Of a stretch of 64,000 nucleotides of DNA, positions 18,977-27,984 are shown piece by piece (positions within the stretch are counted from its first letter, which is position 1; each line of letters begins with the position of its first letter). This DNA is from JAOUJD01 sp963811265 (GTDB lineage: Bacteria > Pseudomonadota > Gammaproteobacteria > Burkholderiales > Burkholderiaceae_F). A program made the translations under genes and the position numbers. The stretch is from contig CAWEQS010000007.1 in assembly GCA_963811265.1 (NCBI GenBank), positions 7,487 to 71,486 of the forward strand, given 5' to 3'. A model generated the notes under the pieces. It ran no database searches, was not told where the DNA came from, and saw only the letters and a program-made list of their open reading frames with translations.

Positions 18977-19027
18977 CGGCGTAGAGTCCGCCGCGCGTGC
19001 ACGGCGTCGCGGCGAGGCCGTCGTCGC

Positions 19028-20104
19028 TCACGCCGCGAAGAGCCGCAGGGCCGTGAAGGCCAGCATGCCCACCGCAATCGCCGCGATCATGCTGCGCGTG
19101 CCGAGCATGACCGCGCCGGCGGCGATGCCGGCAACGAGCTTCGGGTTGGCGAGGGACAGCGCGAGCGAACCGTTGGCCAGCGCGAGTTCGGGAGCGATCA
19201 GTCCCACGAGGGCGCACGCCGGCGCATAGCGCAGGCCGTGCTGCACCCGTTCAGGCAGCCTGAAGCGTTCGCCGAGCACCAGGAACGCCGAACGCGTCGC
19301 GACCGTGACGGCGGTCAGGCCGACGATGACGATCCAGATCAGAAGTTCGCTCACGTTGCGCGCTCCGATCCGTTCGAGCAGGACTTCCGCGCTCATCGCG
19401 GCCGCGATGCCGACCACCACGGCGGCGACCAGGCCCAGCTTCAGCGGAAGGGCGGCGCCCAGGACGGCGACGACTCCCGCGGTCGCCGCGCCGACCAGTG
19501 CCGGGCGGCTCGCGATCATCGGCAGCGTCATCGCGATGAGGGCGAGGATCGACGCGAACTCGAGTCCCCACGCCCCCGGGATCTGGGCGGCCAGGAAGAT
19601 GCCGAGCACGGACATCGTCTGCCACGCCATCCAGTTGCCGGCCGCCATGCCGAGGAAGAACCACACCTGCTCCGGGGAGCCGCGCTCCTCGTCCGGCGCG
19701 TTGACGAAGCGCGAGAGGAACAGTGCGAAACCGATGTCGGTGGTCACGTAGCCGAGGAACAGCCGGCGTCCGAGCGAGAACCGCCTGAAGAACGGCCGCA
19801 GCCCCGCCGAAAAGATCACGAAGCGCAGGTTCACGACCGTGGCGGTGAGCAGCACGACCCAGATCGGCGCGGCCGCGGCGATCAGCGGCAGCGCGGCCAG
19901 TTGCGCCGACCCCGCGTAGACGAGCAGCGACATGCCGAGCGCCTGTGCCGTGGTCAGCCCGACCTTGACCATCGCCACGCCGGTGACGAGCCCCCACGTC
20001 CCGGTGGCGATGGTCGCCGGCGCGACGGCGCGCACGCCGCGCACGAAGGCGTGCCGCCGCCGCGCGGCGATCGCCGGATCGGCACCAAGGAAGCGCTTCA
20101 GCAT
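19028..20104 (-). CDS. Branched-chain amino acid exporter, AzlC and AzlD in one frame
   Basis: One open frame of 358 residues covers both halves of an AzlCD (YgaZH-type) exporter. Residues 1-250 are AzlC (MLKRFLGADPAIA, GSAQLAALPLI, GMAAGNWMAWQTMSVLG). The last 108 residues are a complete AzlD (VSELLIWIVIVGLTAVTVATRSAFLVL to the end). The AzlD part begins with a GTG at 19354 whose GTGA context would normally be the stop/start overlap of two separate genes. It may be a true fusion, or azlC may have lost its own stop by a one-base error, as in neighbouring genes. It is cotranscribed with the upstream MFS gene (1-bp overlap). Confidence 0.8.
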   Translation of the reverse strand: MLKRFLGADPAIAARRRHAFVRGVRAVAPATIATGTWGLVTGVAMVKVGLTTAQALGMSLLVYAGSAQLAALPLIAAAAPIWVVLLTATVVNLRFVIFSAGLRPFFRRFSLGRRLFLGYVTTDIGFALFLSRFVNAPDEERGSPEQVWFFLGMAAGNWMAWQTMSVLGIFLAAQIPGAWGLEFASILALIAMTLPMIASRPALVGAATAGVVAVLGAALPLKLGLVAAVVVGIAAAMSAEVLLERIGARNVSELLIWIVIVGLTAVTVATRSAFLVLGERFRLPERVQHGLRYAPACALVGLIAPELALANGSLALSLANPKLVAGIAAGAVMLGTRSMIAAIAVGMLAFTALRLFAA

Positions 20105-21306
20105 CACGCGGCCCTGGTCCGGTGATGCGCCGGCCGCAGCATCAGGTAGACCGCGCCGAGCGAGGCCAGCACGAGCGCCGGCAGCGCGTAGACGTTGAGG
20201 TCGGTCCAGCCGCTGGTCGACACCAGCGCGCCGGAGGCGGCCGACGACGAGATCATCGTGACGAAGACCGTGAGGTCGTTCACGCCCTGGACCTTGGCCT
20301 TCTCGGCCGAGGTATAGGTCGTCGTCAGCAGCGTGGTGGCGCCGACGAACATGAAGTTCCAGCCGATCCCGAGCGTGAACAGCGCGAACCAGAAGTGCCA
20401 GTAGGTGAGGCCGGCGTGCGCGATGCCGACCGTCAGGAACATCAGCACGCAACCGGCCAGCATGATCGCCAGCACGCCGAAGCGGCGGATGAGGTTGCCG
20501 GTGAAGAATCCGGGAGCGAACATCCCGACCACGTGCCACTTCATCACGTCGGCGGTGTCCGGATAGCCGAAGCCGCACACCTTCATCGCCAGCGGCGTGG
20601 CCGTCATCAGCAGGTTCATGCTGCCGTAGCTGATCGCGCCGACGGCGACCGCGACGACGAACGCGGGCTGGCGCGCGATCCGCCCGAGCGGGCGCGCCGC
20701 CGCCGCGCTGGCGGAGATGACGGCCTGCGGAATGGCGAGTCGGCTGGCGACGGTGCCCGCCACCAGCGCGACCGCGGCCAGCACGAGGTAGCTGGCGGCG
20801 AACGCGGCCGGCAGCAGGTTCACGGTGTGCTTCGACAGTTCGGGCCCGATCAGCCCGCCGGCGATGCCGCCCGCCAGCACCAGGGAGATCGCGCGTTCCT
20901 TCAGCGCAGGGTCGTAGGCGTCGGCCACGTCGGCCGCGGCGAAGCGCAGGTACTGCGCGAACGCGTTGTAGATGCCCGTGCAGAACGTCCCCAGGCACAG
21001 CAGCACGAAGCTGCCGGTGAGCATGCCGAACGCGGCCGTCGAAGTGCCGACGATCCCCATCCCGCTGCCGAACATGAAGCCGGCGCGCCGTCCCCAGCGC
21101 GCCATCGCGAGCGACGCGGGGACCGTGGTGAGCGCCGAGCCGACGATGTACGCGGTGATGGGCAGCGTCGCGTAGAGCGGCGTCGGCGACAGCGCGAGTC
21201 CCGCGAGGCCGTTGATGGAGATCAGCGTGACGTTGTTGACGTACAGCAGCGCCTGGCAGATGGCGAGCAGCGAAATCTGCCGCCCGGCGGTCGCGGATGA
21301 GGACAC
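20104..21306 (-). CDS. MFS transporter
   Basis: This is a 400-residue major facilitator with twelve predicted membrane segments; the A-motif region is weak (SLAMARWGRRAGFMFGSG). A substrate cannot be assigned from sequence. It is first in a two-gene minus-strand unit with azlCD, whose ATG shares one base with this stop, so both may serve amino acid or metabolite export. ilvE is divergent, with a 127-bp gap, which fits a link to branched-chain amino acids, though only by position. Confidence 0.85.
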   Translation of the reverse strand: MSSSATAGRQISLLAICQALLYVNNVTLISINGLAGLALSPTPLYATLPITAYIVGSALTTVPASLAMARWGRRAGFMFGSGMGIVGTSTAAFGMLTGSFVLLCLGTFCTGIYNAFAQYLRFAAADVADAYDPALKERAISLVLAGGIAGGLIGPELSKHTVNLLPAAFAASYLVLAAVALVAGTVASRLAIPQAVISASAAAARPLGRIARQPAFVVAVAVGAISYGSMNLLMTATPLAMKVCGFGYPDTADVMKWHVVGMFAPGFFTGNLIRRFGVLAIMLAGCVLMFLTVGIAHAGLTYWHFWFALFTLGIGWNFMFVGATTLLTTTYTSAEKAKVQGVNDLTVFVTMISSSAASGALVSTSGWTDLNVYALPALVLASLGAVYLMLRPAHHRTRAA

Positions 21307-21361
21307 GGGGACTCCTAGGAGCGCCGATTATAGGAACCCATGTCGAACGCACGCGGTTCGC

Positions 21362-21367
21362 TAGAAT
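21362..21367 (+). promoter_or_regulatory. Candidate -10 element for ilvE
   Basis: TAGAAT followed by CGCGGC lies 66 bp before the ilvE start, matching the sequence seen before dcd. A small inverted repeat (GAAC..GTTC) lies just upstream of it. The -35 is not obvious. Confidence 0.4.
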
Positions 21368-21433
21368 CGCGGCCTTCAGCGTGAGCGGGCGCGCGCAGCG
21401 CGCCGGCGCGAAAATTCAACGGGAGAAGACGCG

Positions 21434-22354
21434 ATGTCGATGGCTGACCGCGACGGGTTCATCTGGTACGACGGCAAGCTGGTGCCGTGGCGCGATGCCA
21501 CGACGCACGTCCTGACGCACTCGCTGCACTACGGCCTCGCCGTCTTCGAGGGCGTGCGCGCGTACAAGACGCCCGCCGGCACGGGGATCTTCCGGCTGAA
21601 GGAGCACACCGACCGGCTGTTCAACTCCGCGAAGGTCTTCATGATGGAGATGCCGTACTCGCGCGAGCAGCTGATGGAGGCGCAGCGCGAGGTGGTGCGC
21701 GCGAACAAGCTGGAGTCGTGCTACCTGCGGCCGCTGGCGTTCTACGGATCCGAGAAGATGGGCGTCAGCCCCAAGGGTGCGTCCGTTCACGTGTCGATCG
21801 CCGCGTGGCCGTGGGGCGCGTACCTCGGCGAGGAGGGCCTCCTCAAGGGCATCCGCGTGAAGACGTCGTCGTTCCAGCGCCATCACATCAACGTGTCGAT
21901 GGTCCGCACCAAGACGTCGGGCCACTACGTGAACTCGATCCTCGCGAACATGGAAGCGACGCGCGACGGCTATGACGAAGCGCTGCTGCTCGACACCCAG
22001 GGCTTCGTCGCGGAGGGTGCGGGCGAGAACCTCTTCATCGTCAAGGACGGGCAGCTGGTCGAGCCCGAGATGGTCTCGGGCCTGACCGGAATCACGCGCG
22101 CCACCGTGATCGAACTCGCGCGCGACCTCGGCCTCACCGTCACGGCGAGGCCGATGACCCGCGACGACGTGTACCTGGCCGATGAAGCGTTCTTCACCGG
22201 CACCGCCGCCGAGATCACGCCGATCCGCGAACTCGACGGTCGCGCGATCGGCGCCGGGCGCCGCGGCCCGGTGACGGAGCGCATCCAGGACCTCTTCTTC
22301 GATGTCGTCAACGGCCGCGCCGAGAAGTACAGGCACTGGCTGACGCTGGTATGA
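21434..22354 (+). CDS. ilvE: Branched-chain amino acid aminotransferase
   Basis: This is a 306-residue fold-type IV PLP aminotransferase that makes leucine, isoleucine and valine from their keto acids with glutamate. Family signatures are clear: LHYGLAVFEGVRAY near the N terminus, the lysine region VRTKTSGHYVNSILANMEA, and EGAGENLFIVKDG with the TGITR phosphate loop later. A GGGAGAAG ribosome site precedes the ATG at 21434; a second in-frame ATG at 21440 is possible. The stop overlaps the small zinc-finger gene by 4 bp. Confidence 0.95.
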   Translation: MSMADRDGFIWYDGKLVPWRDATTHVLTHSLHYGLAVFEGVRAYKTPAGTGIFRLKEHTDRLFNSAKVFMMEMPYSREQLMEAQREVVRANKLESCYLRPLAFYGSEKMGVSPKGASVHVSIAAWPWGAYLGEEGLLKGIRVKTSSFQRHHINVSMVRTKTSGHYVNSILANMEATRDGYDEALLLDTQGFVAEGAGENLFIVKDGQLVEPEMVSGLTGITRATVIELARDLGLTVTARPMTRDDVYLADEAFFTGTAAEITPIRELDGRAIGAGRRGPVTERIQDLFFDVVNGRAEKYRHWLTLV

Positions 22355-22548
22355 GCGCGACCAAGGAGGGTCCGGTCGTCGAGCTGGCCGCCAAGGACCT
22401 GCCCGCGTTCTGCCCGAACCCGGCAATGCCGGTGTGGAACCATCATCCGCGCGTGTTCCTCGAGCTCGCGCACACCGGCCAGGCGATGTGCCCGTACTGC
22501 GGCACCGTGTACCGCCTGCGCGCCGGCGAAGTGATCAGGGGCCACTGA
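22351..22548 (+). CDS. CHCC-type zinc-finger protein (NDUFS6-like domain)
   Basis: This is a 65-residue protein with one zinc site made from Cys21, a central His and Cys47-x2-Cys50 (AMCPYCGTVYRL). It matches the zf-CHCC family, which includes the mitochondrial complex I accessory subunit NDUFS6; the bacterial role is not established. It overlaps ilvE by 4 bp, and the pairing with ilvE is common in betaproteobacteria. Confidence 0.88.
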   Translation: MSATKEGPVVELAAKDLPAFCPNPAMPVWNHHPRVFLELAHTGQAMCPYCGTVYRLRAGEVIRGH

Positions 22549-22567
22549 GGGGCCACTGACCCATCGC

Positions 22568-23011
22568 ATGTCGCGCCTGACACGCCCTCTGCTGTTCTCC
22601 TCGTCGGAGGAGTGCGAGCACGCCTTCTACGAGGCGCTCGACAGCGCCGACGCGGCGGCGATCGCGGAGCTGTGGCTCGAGGACGACGACGTCGTCTGCG
22701 TCCACCCGGGCGGTCCGCGCCTGACCGGCCACGGCGCCGTGCGGGCGTCGTGGGCGGCCATCCTGTCGAACGGACCGCTGCACGTGCGCAGCTCGTCGCG
22801 CAAGTCGCTCGACACGCCGACGGTCGCGGTCCACAACGTCGTCGAGGAAGTGCTCGTCACGCAGGGCCGCGAGCGCCGCATCGCGCGCGTCATCGCGACC
22901 AACGCCTACGTCAAGACCGGGGCGGGATGGAAGATGGTGCTGCACCACGCGTCCGCCGCACCCGATGGCGAGGCGGCCAGCTTCGACGAGTCGCACGCGG
23001 TCCTGCACTGA
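22568..23011 (+). CDS. SnoaL-like/NTF2-fold protein
   Basis: This is a 147-residue single-domain protein of the NTF2/SnoaL-like superfamily. The typical opening (AFYEALDSADAAAIAELWLEDDDVVCVHPGG) and the strand pattern that builds the cone-shaped pocket are seen. No catalytic residues can be assigned with confidence. It starts 19 bp after the zinc-finger gene and lies in the ilvE-yheT run. Confidence 0.82.
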   Translation: MSRLTRPLLFSSSEECEHAFYEALDSADAAAIAELWLEDDDVVCVHPGGPRLTGHGAVRASWAAILSNGPLHVRSSSRKSLDTPTVAVHNVVEEVLVTQGRERRIARVIATNAYVKTGAGWKMVLHHASAAPDGEAASFDESHAVLH

Positions 23012-23054
23012 CTCCCGGCCCGCGCGCCCGCTGGCGCTTCGCCGCCATGCCGCC

Positions 23055-24029
23055 ATGCCTCTCGTGACCTCGACCTATCGCGCGCCGCGCTGGCTGCCCG
23101 GCGGGCACCTGCAGACGATCTGGCCGGCGCGGCTCGTGCCGCTGCCGAAGGTCGCCTACCGCCGCGAACGCTGGCCGACGCCGGACGGCGACTTCATCGA
23201 CGTCGACTTCGCGCAGCCCGAGCCCGCTGCCCCCGAGGCGCCGCTGCTCGCGATGTTCCACGGCCTCGAGGGCGATTCGGGCAGCCACTACGCGCGCGCG
23301 ACGATGCGCCACTTCGCGGATCGCGGCTGGCGCGCGGCGGTCGTTCACTTCCGCGGCTGCTCGGGGGAGCCGAACCAGCTGCTCCGCGCGTATCACTCGG
23401 GCGACTCGGAGGAGGGCGACTGGGTGCTGCGCGCATTCCACGCGCGCTGGCCGGTCGCGCCGCTGCATGCCGTCGGCATCTCGCTCGGCGGCAACATGCT
23501 CGCCAAGTGGCTCGGCGAGCGCGGCGAAGAGGCGCGGTTCGTCGCCGCCGCCGCGTCGATCGGCTCGCCGCTGGACCTCGTCGCCGGGGGACACGCGATC
23601 GGACGCGGCTTCAACCTGCTGTACACGAAGATGTTCCTCGCGACGCTGAAGGACAAGGCGCGCGACAAGGCGCAGCGCTTCGGCTACGCGATCGACGTCG
23701 ACGTGCTTCGACGCGCGCGCAACCTCTACGAGTTCGACAACCTGTTCACCGCGCCCGTGCACGGTTTCCGCGACACGCTCGACTACTGGACGCGCGCGTC
23801 GGCCAAGCCGCTGCTTCGAAACGTGCGCGTGCCGCACCTCGTGCTGAACGCGCGCAACGATCCCTTCGTTCCCGCCGAAAGCCTCCCTGGTCCGGACGAC
23901 GTGTCGAGCGACGTCACGCTGGAGCAGCCCGACGAGGGCGGCCACATCGGCTTCGCCAGTGGCCGCTTTCCGGGCCACCTGCGTTTCCTGCCGGAACGCC
24001 TCGAGCGGTTCTTCAGCGAGCGCGGCTAG
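23055..24029 (+). CDS. yheT: YheT-family alpha/beta hydrolase
   Basis: This is a 324-residue alpha/beta hydrolase. The oxyanion region FHGLEGDSGSHYA, nucleophile elbow GISLGGNMLAKW, acid in NARNDPFVP and histidine in EGGHIGFASG give the complete triad. The family N terminus (WLPGGHLQTIWPA) fixes the start at ATG 23055; the longer frame from 22965 is unlike the family. The physiological substrate is not settled. It is the last gene of the ilvE group and converges on the next gene with 24 bp between stops. Confidence 0.92.
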   Translation: MPLVTSTYRAPRWLPGGHLQTIWPARLVPLPKVAYRRERWPTPDGDFIDVDFAQPEPAAPEAPLLAMFHGLEGDSGSHYARATMRHFADRGWRAAVVHFRGCSGEPNQLLRAYHSGDSEEGDWVLRAFHARWPVAPLHAVGISLGGNMLAKWLGERGEEARFVAAAASIGSPLDLVAGGHAIGRGFNLLYTKMFLATLKDKARDKAQRFGYAIDVDVLRRARNLYEFDNLFTAPVHGFRDTLDYWTRASAKPLLRNVRVPHLVLNARNDPFVPAESLPGPDDVSSDVTLEQPDEGGHIGFASGRFPGHLRFLPERLERFFSERG

Positions 24030-24053
24030 CCGCGCAGGCCTGATGCCGCGGTT

Positions 24054-24644
24054 TCAGGTGACCTTGCCGTCGCCGGGCCGTGCAACGAAGCCGAAGGTGT
24101 CCGGCCAGTTGGTCGAGCCGACGCGCTCGACCGGAACAGCCGCTCTCGCGTGCTGCACGTGGAGCCCGTGCGGTCTCAGGAACGCCTCGCCGTCGCCGGC
24201 CATCCACCGCTCGAGGCTGTGTTCGTCGAGTGCGCGTCCCTGGCCGTCGACCAGCCGCTCCGCGAAGTTCGCGGAGTCACCGCTGTCGACCAGCCCGGGA
24301 CCGAGTTCGGTCTCGAGGAAGAGGTGTCCTTCCGCGTCCGCGAATGCGCCCTGCAGGTCTCTCGGGTACGTCCCCGTGTGTGCCTGCAGGCGCCCGGATC
24401 CGTCGAGTCGATAGATGAGCGGAGTCGCGTCGAGCGAAACGAAGACGCGCTGCGGGCCGTTCTGGAAGAACCAGTTGCCTTGATCGTCGTGCGCGTAATT
24501 GCGCGCGATGAAGTCGCGGATCGACGGATTGTCGATCGGTTCGCCCTTGATCCTCCACTCGCCGCGCGCAGTCAGCTCCAGCCAGCCGTAGACGGCGGGA
24601 ACGTTCGGCCACTTGGCCATGGCGGCCTTGACGATGTCGTCCAT
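24054..24644 (-). CDS. Conserved hypothetical protein (DUF-type, betaproteobacterial)
   Basis: This is a 196-residue soluble protein I recognise as a conserved type without a known role. The segment VPAVYGWLELTARGEWRIKGEPI followed by IARNYAHDDQGNWFFQNGPQRVFV is characteristic and probably forms a beta-sheet core. There is no signal peptide, membrane segment or catalytic motif. A long repeat-rich gap lies upstream of its start, so its promoter is expected there. Confidence 0.75.
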   Translation of the reverse strand: MDDIVKAAMAKWPNVPAVYGWLELTARGEWRIKGEPIDNPSIRDFIARNYAHDDQGNWFFQNGPQRVFVSLDATPLIYRLDGSGRLQAHTGTYPRDLQGAFADAEGHLFLETELGPGLVDSGDSANFAERLVDGQGRALDEHSLERWMAGDGEAFLRPHGLHVQHARAAVPVERVGSTNWPDTFGFVARPGDGKVT

Positions 24645-24727
24645 TGGTAGAGCGTAGCGAGGTTGGCTTCTTGATTGGGATTGCGGTCGCTGGATCGTTG
24701 TTCCGCCCTCGCCACGTCGTCGCCATG

Positions 24728-24961
24728 CCGCGGCAGGCGGGGCGCGGCGGCGGCGCGTGCCGTGGCGGTCGGCGCTGCGCGCCGACTCCGCTCCGCTGCT
24801 CGGCCCGAGGTCGTGCCGCGGAACTCGCTGCGTTCGCTCCGCGAACTCCGCTCAAACATGCCGCGGCAAGTCAGACACGAAGCGCGCTGGCGCGCGCCGA
24901 CCTCGGTCCTCCGCTGCTCGCCGCCACGGAACGCGCCGCCGCCGCACCCCGCCTGCCACGG
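24728..24961. repeat. Inverted and direct repeats in a 451-bp gene-free gap
   Basis: The gap 24645-25095 holds no credible gene. Arms 24728-24768 and 24921-24961 are a 41-bp inverted repeat with three mismatches, separated by 152 bp. Inside are a perfect 8-bp hairpin (24768-24786), two direct copies of a GCGCGCCGAC...CTCCGCTGCTCG element (24777-24802 and 24892-24920), and an imperfect palindrome near 24820-24855. It looks like a REP-like extragenic element. Long open frames crossing it encode only Arg/Ala-rich repeats and are rejected. Confidence 0.7.
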
Positions 24962-25095
24962 CACCACCGCTGGGAGAGGGGGGAAGAGCGACTGCCGCAG
25001 ATACGTTCGCGCCCTTGCCTCGGCACGGCAGCCCGCCCGCCGCTTCCCGCCTGCCGCGCGACCAAGGAGAGAGAATCTCGGGGGCTCCGGTCTCG

Positions 25096-26181
25096 TCAGT
25101 CGAACACGGGACTCTCGACCCCGAGAATCTTGTGCAGCTTCGGGCTCGTAGTCGTGTACTGCAGGTGCACCTTGCGCTCGGGGAAGATGTAGCGCGTCGA
25201 ACCGAAGGCGGCCAGCGCCGCTTCGTGGAAGCCGGAGAGGATCAGCTTCTTCTTGCCCGGGTACGTGTTGATGTCGCCGACGGCGAAGATGCCCGGGACG
25301 TTGGTCTCGAACTTCTCCGTGTCGACGAGGATCTGCTTGCGCTCGAGGTCGAGGCCCCATTCGGCGATCGGGCCGAGCTTCGGCGACAGGCCGAAGAACA
25401 CCAGCAGCACGTCGAGCGGCACCCGGCGCGTCAGCCCGTCGAGCGAGGTGACGCGGACTTCCGTCATGCGGCCGTCCTGTTCCTCGAAGCCGGTGACCTG
25501 GCCGACGAGGAACTGCATCTGCAACTGGTCGCACGACTCCCTCATCTTCGCGACCGAGGCCGGCGCCGCGCGGAAGCCGTCACGGCGGTGCACCAGCACG
25601 ACGTTCTCGGCCTTGCCGACGAGGTCGAGCGTCCAGTCGAGCGCGGAGTCGCCGCCGCCGACGATCACGAGGCTCTTTCCGTGGAAGCGCGACGGGTCGC
25701 GAACGCGGTAGAACAACTGCGTGCCGGCGAACTTCTCGATCTCCGGCACCTTGAGCGCGCGCGGCTGGAACGATCCGACGCCGGCCGCGATGATGATGAC
25801 CTTGGTGAGGAACCGCGTGCCGACGCTCGTCTCGACGTAGAAGCGCCCGTCGTCCTCCTTGCGGACCGCGCTGACCTCCTGGCCGAGATGGAAGGTCGCG
25901 CCGAACGGCTCGATCTGCTTGAGCAGGTTCTCCGTCAGTTCCTTGCCGGTGCACACCGGGATCGCCGGGATGTCGTAGATCGGCTTGTCCGGGTACAGCT
26001 CGATGCACTGGCCGCCGACTTCCTTGAGCGAGTCGATGACGTGCGCCTTGATCTCGAGGAGGCCGAGTTCGAAGACCTGGAACAGGCCGACGGGACCGGC
26101 GCCGACGATCACGGCGTCCGTCTCGATCGGGGCGCTGGTCGCGTCGGGAGGCGTTTGAGTGGGATGCTCTGCGAGGTTCAT
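25096..26181 (-). CDS. Ferredoxin--NADP(+) reductase, thioredoxin reductase-like type
   Basis: This is a 361-residue flavoprotein of the YumC/TrxR-like ferredoxin-NADP reductase family. The FAD motif VGAGPVGLFQVFELG is near residue 26, the NADPH motif IVGGGDSALDW is central, and the FAD-binding GIFAVGDINTYPGKKKLILSGFHEA is C-terminal. The CxxC disulfide of true thioredoxin reductases is absent, which separates it from TrxB. It should pass electrons between NADPH and ferredoxin or flavodoxin. It is probably monocistronic, with the repeat gap downstream and 118 bp to bepA's stop upstream. Confidence 0.9.
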   Translation of the reverse strand: MNLAEHPTQTPPDATSAPIETDAVIVGAGPVGLFQVFELGLLEIKAHVIDSLKEVGGQCIELYPDKPIYDIPAIPVCTGKELTENLLKQIEPFGATFHLGQEVSAVRKEDDGRFYVETSVGTRFLTKVIIIAAGVGSFQPRALKVPEIEKFAGTQLFYRVRDPSRFHGKSLVIVGGGDSALDWTLDLVGKAENVVLVHRRDGFRAAPASVAKMRESCDQLQMQFLVGQVTGFEEQDGRMTEVRVTSLDGLTRRVPLDVLLVFFGLSPKLGPIAEWGLDLERKQILVDTEKFETNVPGIFAVGDINTYPGKKKLILSGFHEAALAAFGSTRYIFPERKVHLQYTTTSPKLHKILGVESPVFD

Positions 26182-26299
26182 TGCGGCGACGGCGCGGAGG
26201 GTTTCGATCGCGTGCCGTCCGGTTCGGCAAAGCTTGGATTGTAAGGAGTCCCGCCCGACCCTTCAGGTCGCGAGGGATTGCCGCCGGTGGCCGGGAGGC

Positions 26300-27829
26300 T
26301 CAGCGGCCGGACTTGCCCTGGTCCGGCGATGCCCGGCCCGACTCCCTCAGCAAGTCCTGCTCGCGCTTGAACTGGGCCCGCAGGTCGCGCAGCCGGGCGT
26401 CGATCTCCGACATCGTGTAGAAGTCGCCGTCGTTTGCCTGCCGCGCCATCTCGAGTTGCTGGATCGCCGGCGCCACGGCGCCGAACAACGCGTACATCTC
26501 GCCGACCGCCTGGTGGTGCAGCGTGCGGCGGTTCAGGGCTTCGTAGGCTCGGCCCAGCAGCGCGTGGTAGGCGGGCTGGCTGCGCGAGATCGCGTCCTGG
26601 TTGCGGAGGAAGGTGATCGCTTCCTGGTAACGGTTGGTCTTCAGCAGCAGGTCGACGTAGTGGTGGGCCGCCATGCCGGACAGCGGGTGGCGCGCCGCGT
26701 TCTCCTGGGCGAGCTTGATCGCCTCGTCGCGCGCGGCGTCGTCGCGCGCCGCCGCGAAGCGGGCCTCCACCACGACCTTGTCCAGGATGACGGACGAGCC
26801 CGGCGCGAGGCGCCTGGCGGCCAGAGCGTTCTGCAGGGCGACCTCGGCCAGGTTGAGCTTCAGCGCCGCGACCGCGGCTCCGTAGCGCGCCGCGTACTCG
26901 GCGTGGGTCGTTCGGTTGTTGATCTGCCCGTTGAAGTACTCCAGCGCGTCGCGCCAGCCCTGCGTCGTCGTCTCCTGCAGCACGCGCAGGCGCGCCCGGA
27001 TCAACTGGAACTCGAGGCTGTCGGCGCGCTGCTTGAACGGCAGGTTGCGCGTGCGGTTCTGCATGTCGGAGATACGCTCGACGGTCATCGGGTGCGTGCG
27101 CAGGTAGGCCGGCGCCGTGCCCTCGTAGATCCGCGTGCCTGCCTGCATGCGGGCGAAGAAGCCTTCCATGCCGCGGGCGTCGAACCCGGCCTCGACCAGC
27201 GTCTGGAAGCCCACTCGATCCGCCTCGCGCTCCGCCTCGCGCGAGAAGTTGAGCTGCTGCTGCACCATCGCGGCCTGGCTGCCGATGATCGCCGCCTGCG
27301 TCAGGTCGCCGCTCGACGAGCCGCCCGCGCGCGCGGCGAGGATGGCGAGCAGCAGCGCGCCGATCGCCATCGCGGTGCTTTCCTTCTGCCGCGCGATCAT
27401 CCGCGCGATGTGGCGCTGGGTGACGTGGCCGATCTCGTGGCCCAGCACGCTCGCGAGTTCCGATTCGCTCTGGGACGTGATGACGAGGCCGGTGTGCACG
27501 CCGATGAACCCGCCGGGCAGCGCGAACGCGTTGAGCATCGGGTCGCGGATGATGAAGAACACGAAGTCCAGCGACCGGGAAGGACTGACCGAGACCAGGC
27601 GATAGCCGAGGTTGTTCAGGTACTCGGTCGACTCCGGGTCGGGCAGGTAGCTCGGGTCGCGGCGGACCTGCAGCATGATCTGCTCGCCGAGCCTGCGCTC
27701 GATCGCCGGGGGCAGATCTTCGGCGCCTGCTTCGCCGAGCGATGGAAGGTCCGGCGACTGGGCACGCGCGAGCGGCGCGTTCAGCGCGAAGGAGACGAGA
27801 GCGACGACGAGGAGACGAAAGACCTTCAA
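26300..27829 (-). CDS. bepA: M48 periplasmic metalloprotease with TPR domain, BepA-like
   Basis: This is an M48 peptidase in the periplasm, of the BepA/YfgC family that supports assembly and quality control of outer-membrane proteins such as LptD and BamA. A signal peptide is seen (LKVFRLLVVALVSFALNAPLARA), so I start at TTG 27829, giving 509 residues; the open frame continues upstream but encodes no leader-like sequence. The catalytic HEIGH lies in LGHEIGHVTQRH, with the third ligand in REAEREADRVGF. The C-terminal 200 residues are TPR helices. It is divergent to moaC. Confidence 0.9.
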   Translation of the reverse strand: MKVFRLLVVALVSFALNAPLARAQSPDLPSLGEAGAEDLPPAIERRLGEQIMLQVRRDPSYLPDPESTEYLNNLGYRLVSVSPSRSLDFVFFIIRDPMLNAFALPGGFIGVHTGLVITSQSESELASVLGHEIGHVTQRHIARMIARQKESTAMAIGALLLAILAARAGGSSSGDLTQAAIIGSQAAMVQQQLNFSREAEREADRVGFQTLVEAGFDARGMEGFFARMQAGTRIYEGTAPAYLRTHPMTVERISDMQNRTRNLPFKQRADSLEFQLIRARLRVLQETTTQGWRDALEYFNGQINNRTTHAEYAARYGAAVAALKLNLAEVALQNALAARRLAPGSSVILDKVVVEARFAAARDDAARDEAIKLAQENAARHPLSGMAAHHYVDLLLKTNRYQEAITFLRNQDAISRSQPAYHALLGRAYEALNRRTLHHQAVGEMYALFGAVAPAIQQLEMARQANDGDFYTMSEIDARLRDLRAQFKREQDLLRESGRASPDQGKSGR

Positions 27830-27984
27830 GAGCGCTTCACAATAGCAGCCGGGGACCTGCCCGCGACCCTGCAACGGGCCTGGTTCGATGCGGTGGCCCT
27901 CGGCTTTGTATGATAGCCAGCCGCGCATTTCGTTCCGTTTCACCGGGCGGCCGTGTGCGCTGTCGCACGCTGACCAGGGACCCC

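Noticed and set aside
12892..18984. A 2030-residue open frame on the plus strand
   Set aside because: It crosses yhdP antisense and glnE out of frame and encodes Arg/Ala-rich nonsense. Only its part from 17779 to about 18335 is real, as the first half of the MFS gene.
24572..25534. Long frames across the 24.6-25.1 kb repeat gap
   Set aside because: They read repeats as Arg/Ser/Ala-rich protein and run into the real ferredoxin reductase gene in a wrong frame.
27850..27984. Molybdenum cofactor riboswitch upstream of moaC
   Set aside because: The leader after the candidate -10 is only about 70 nt and lacks the conserved multi-stem layout.
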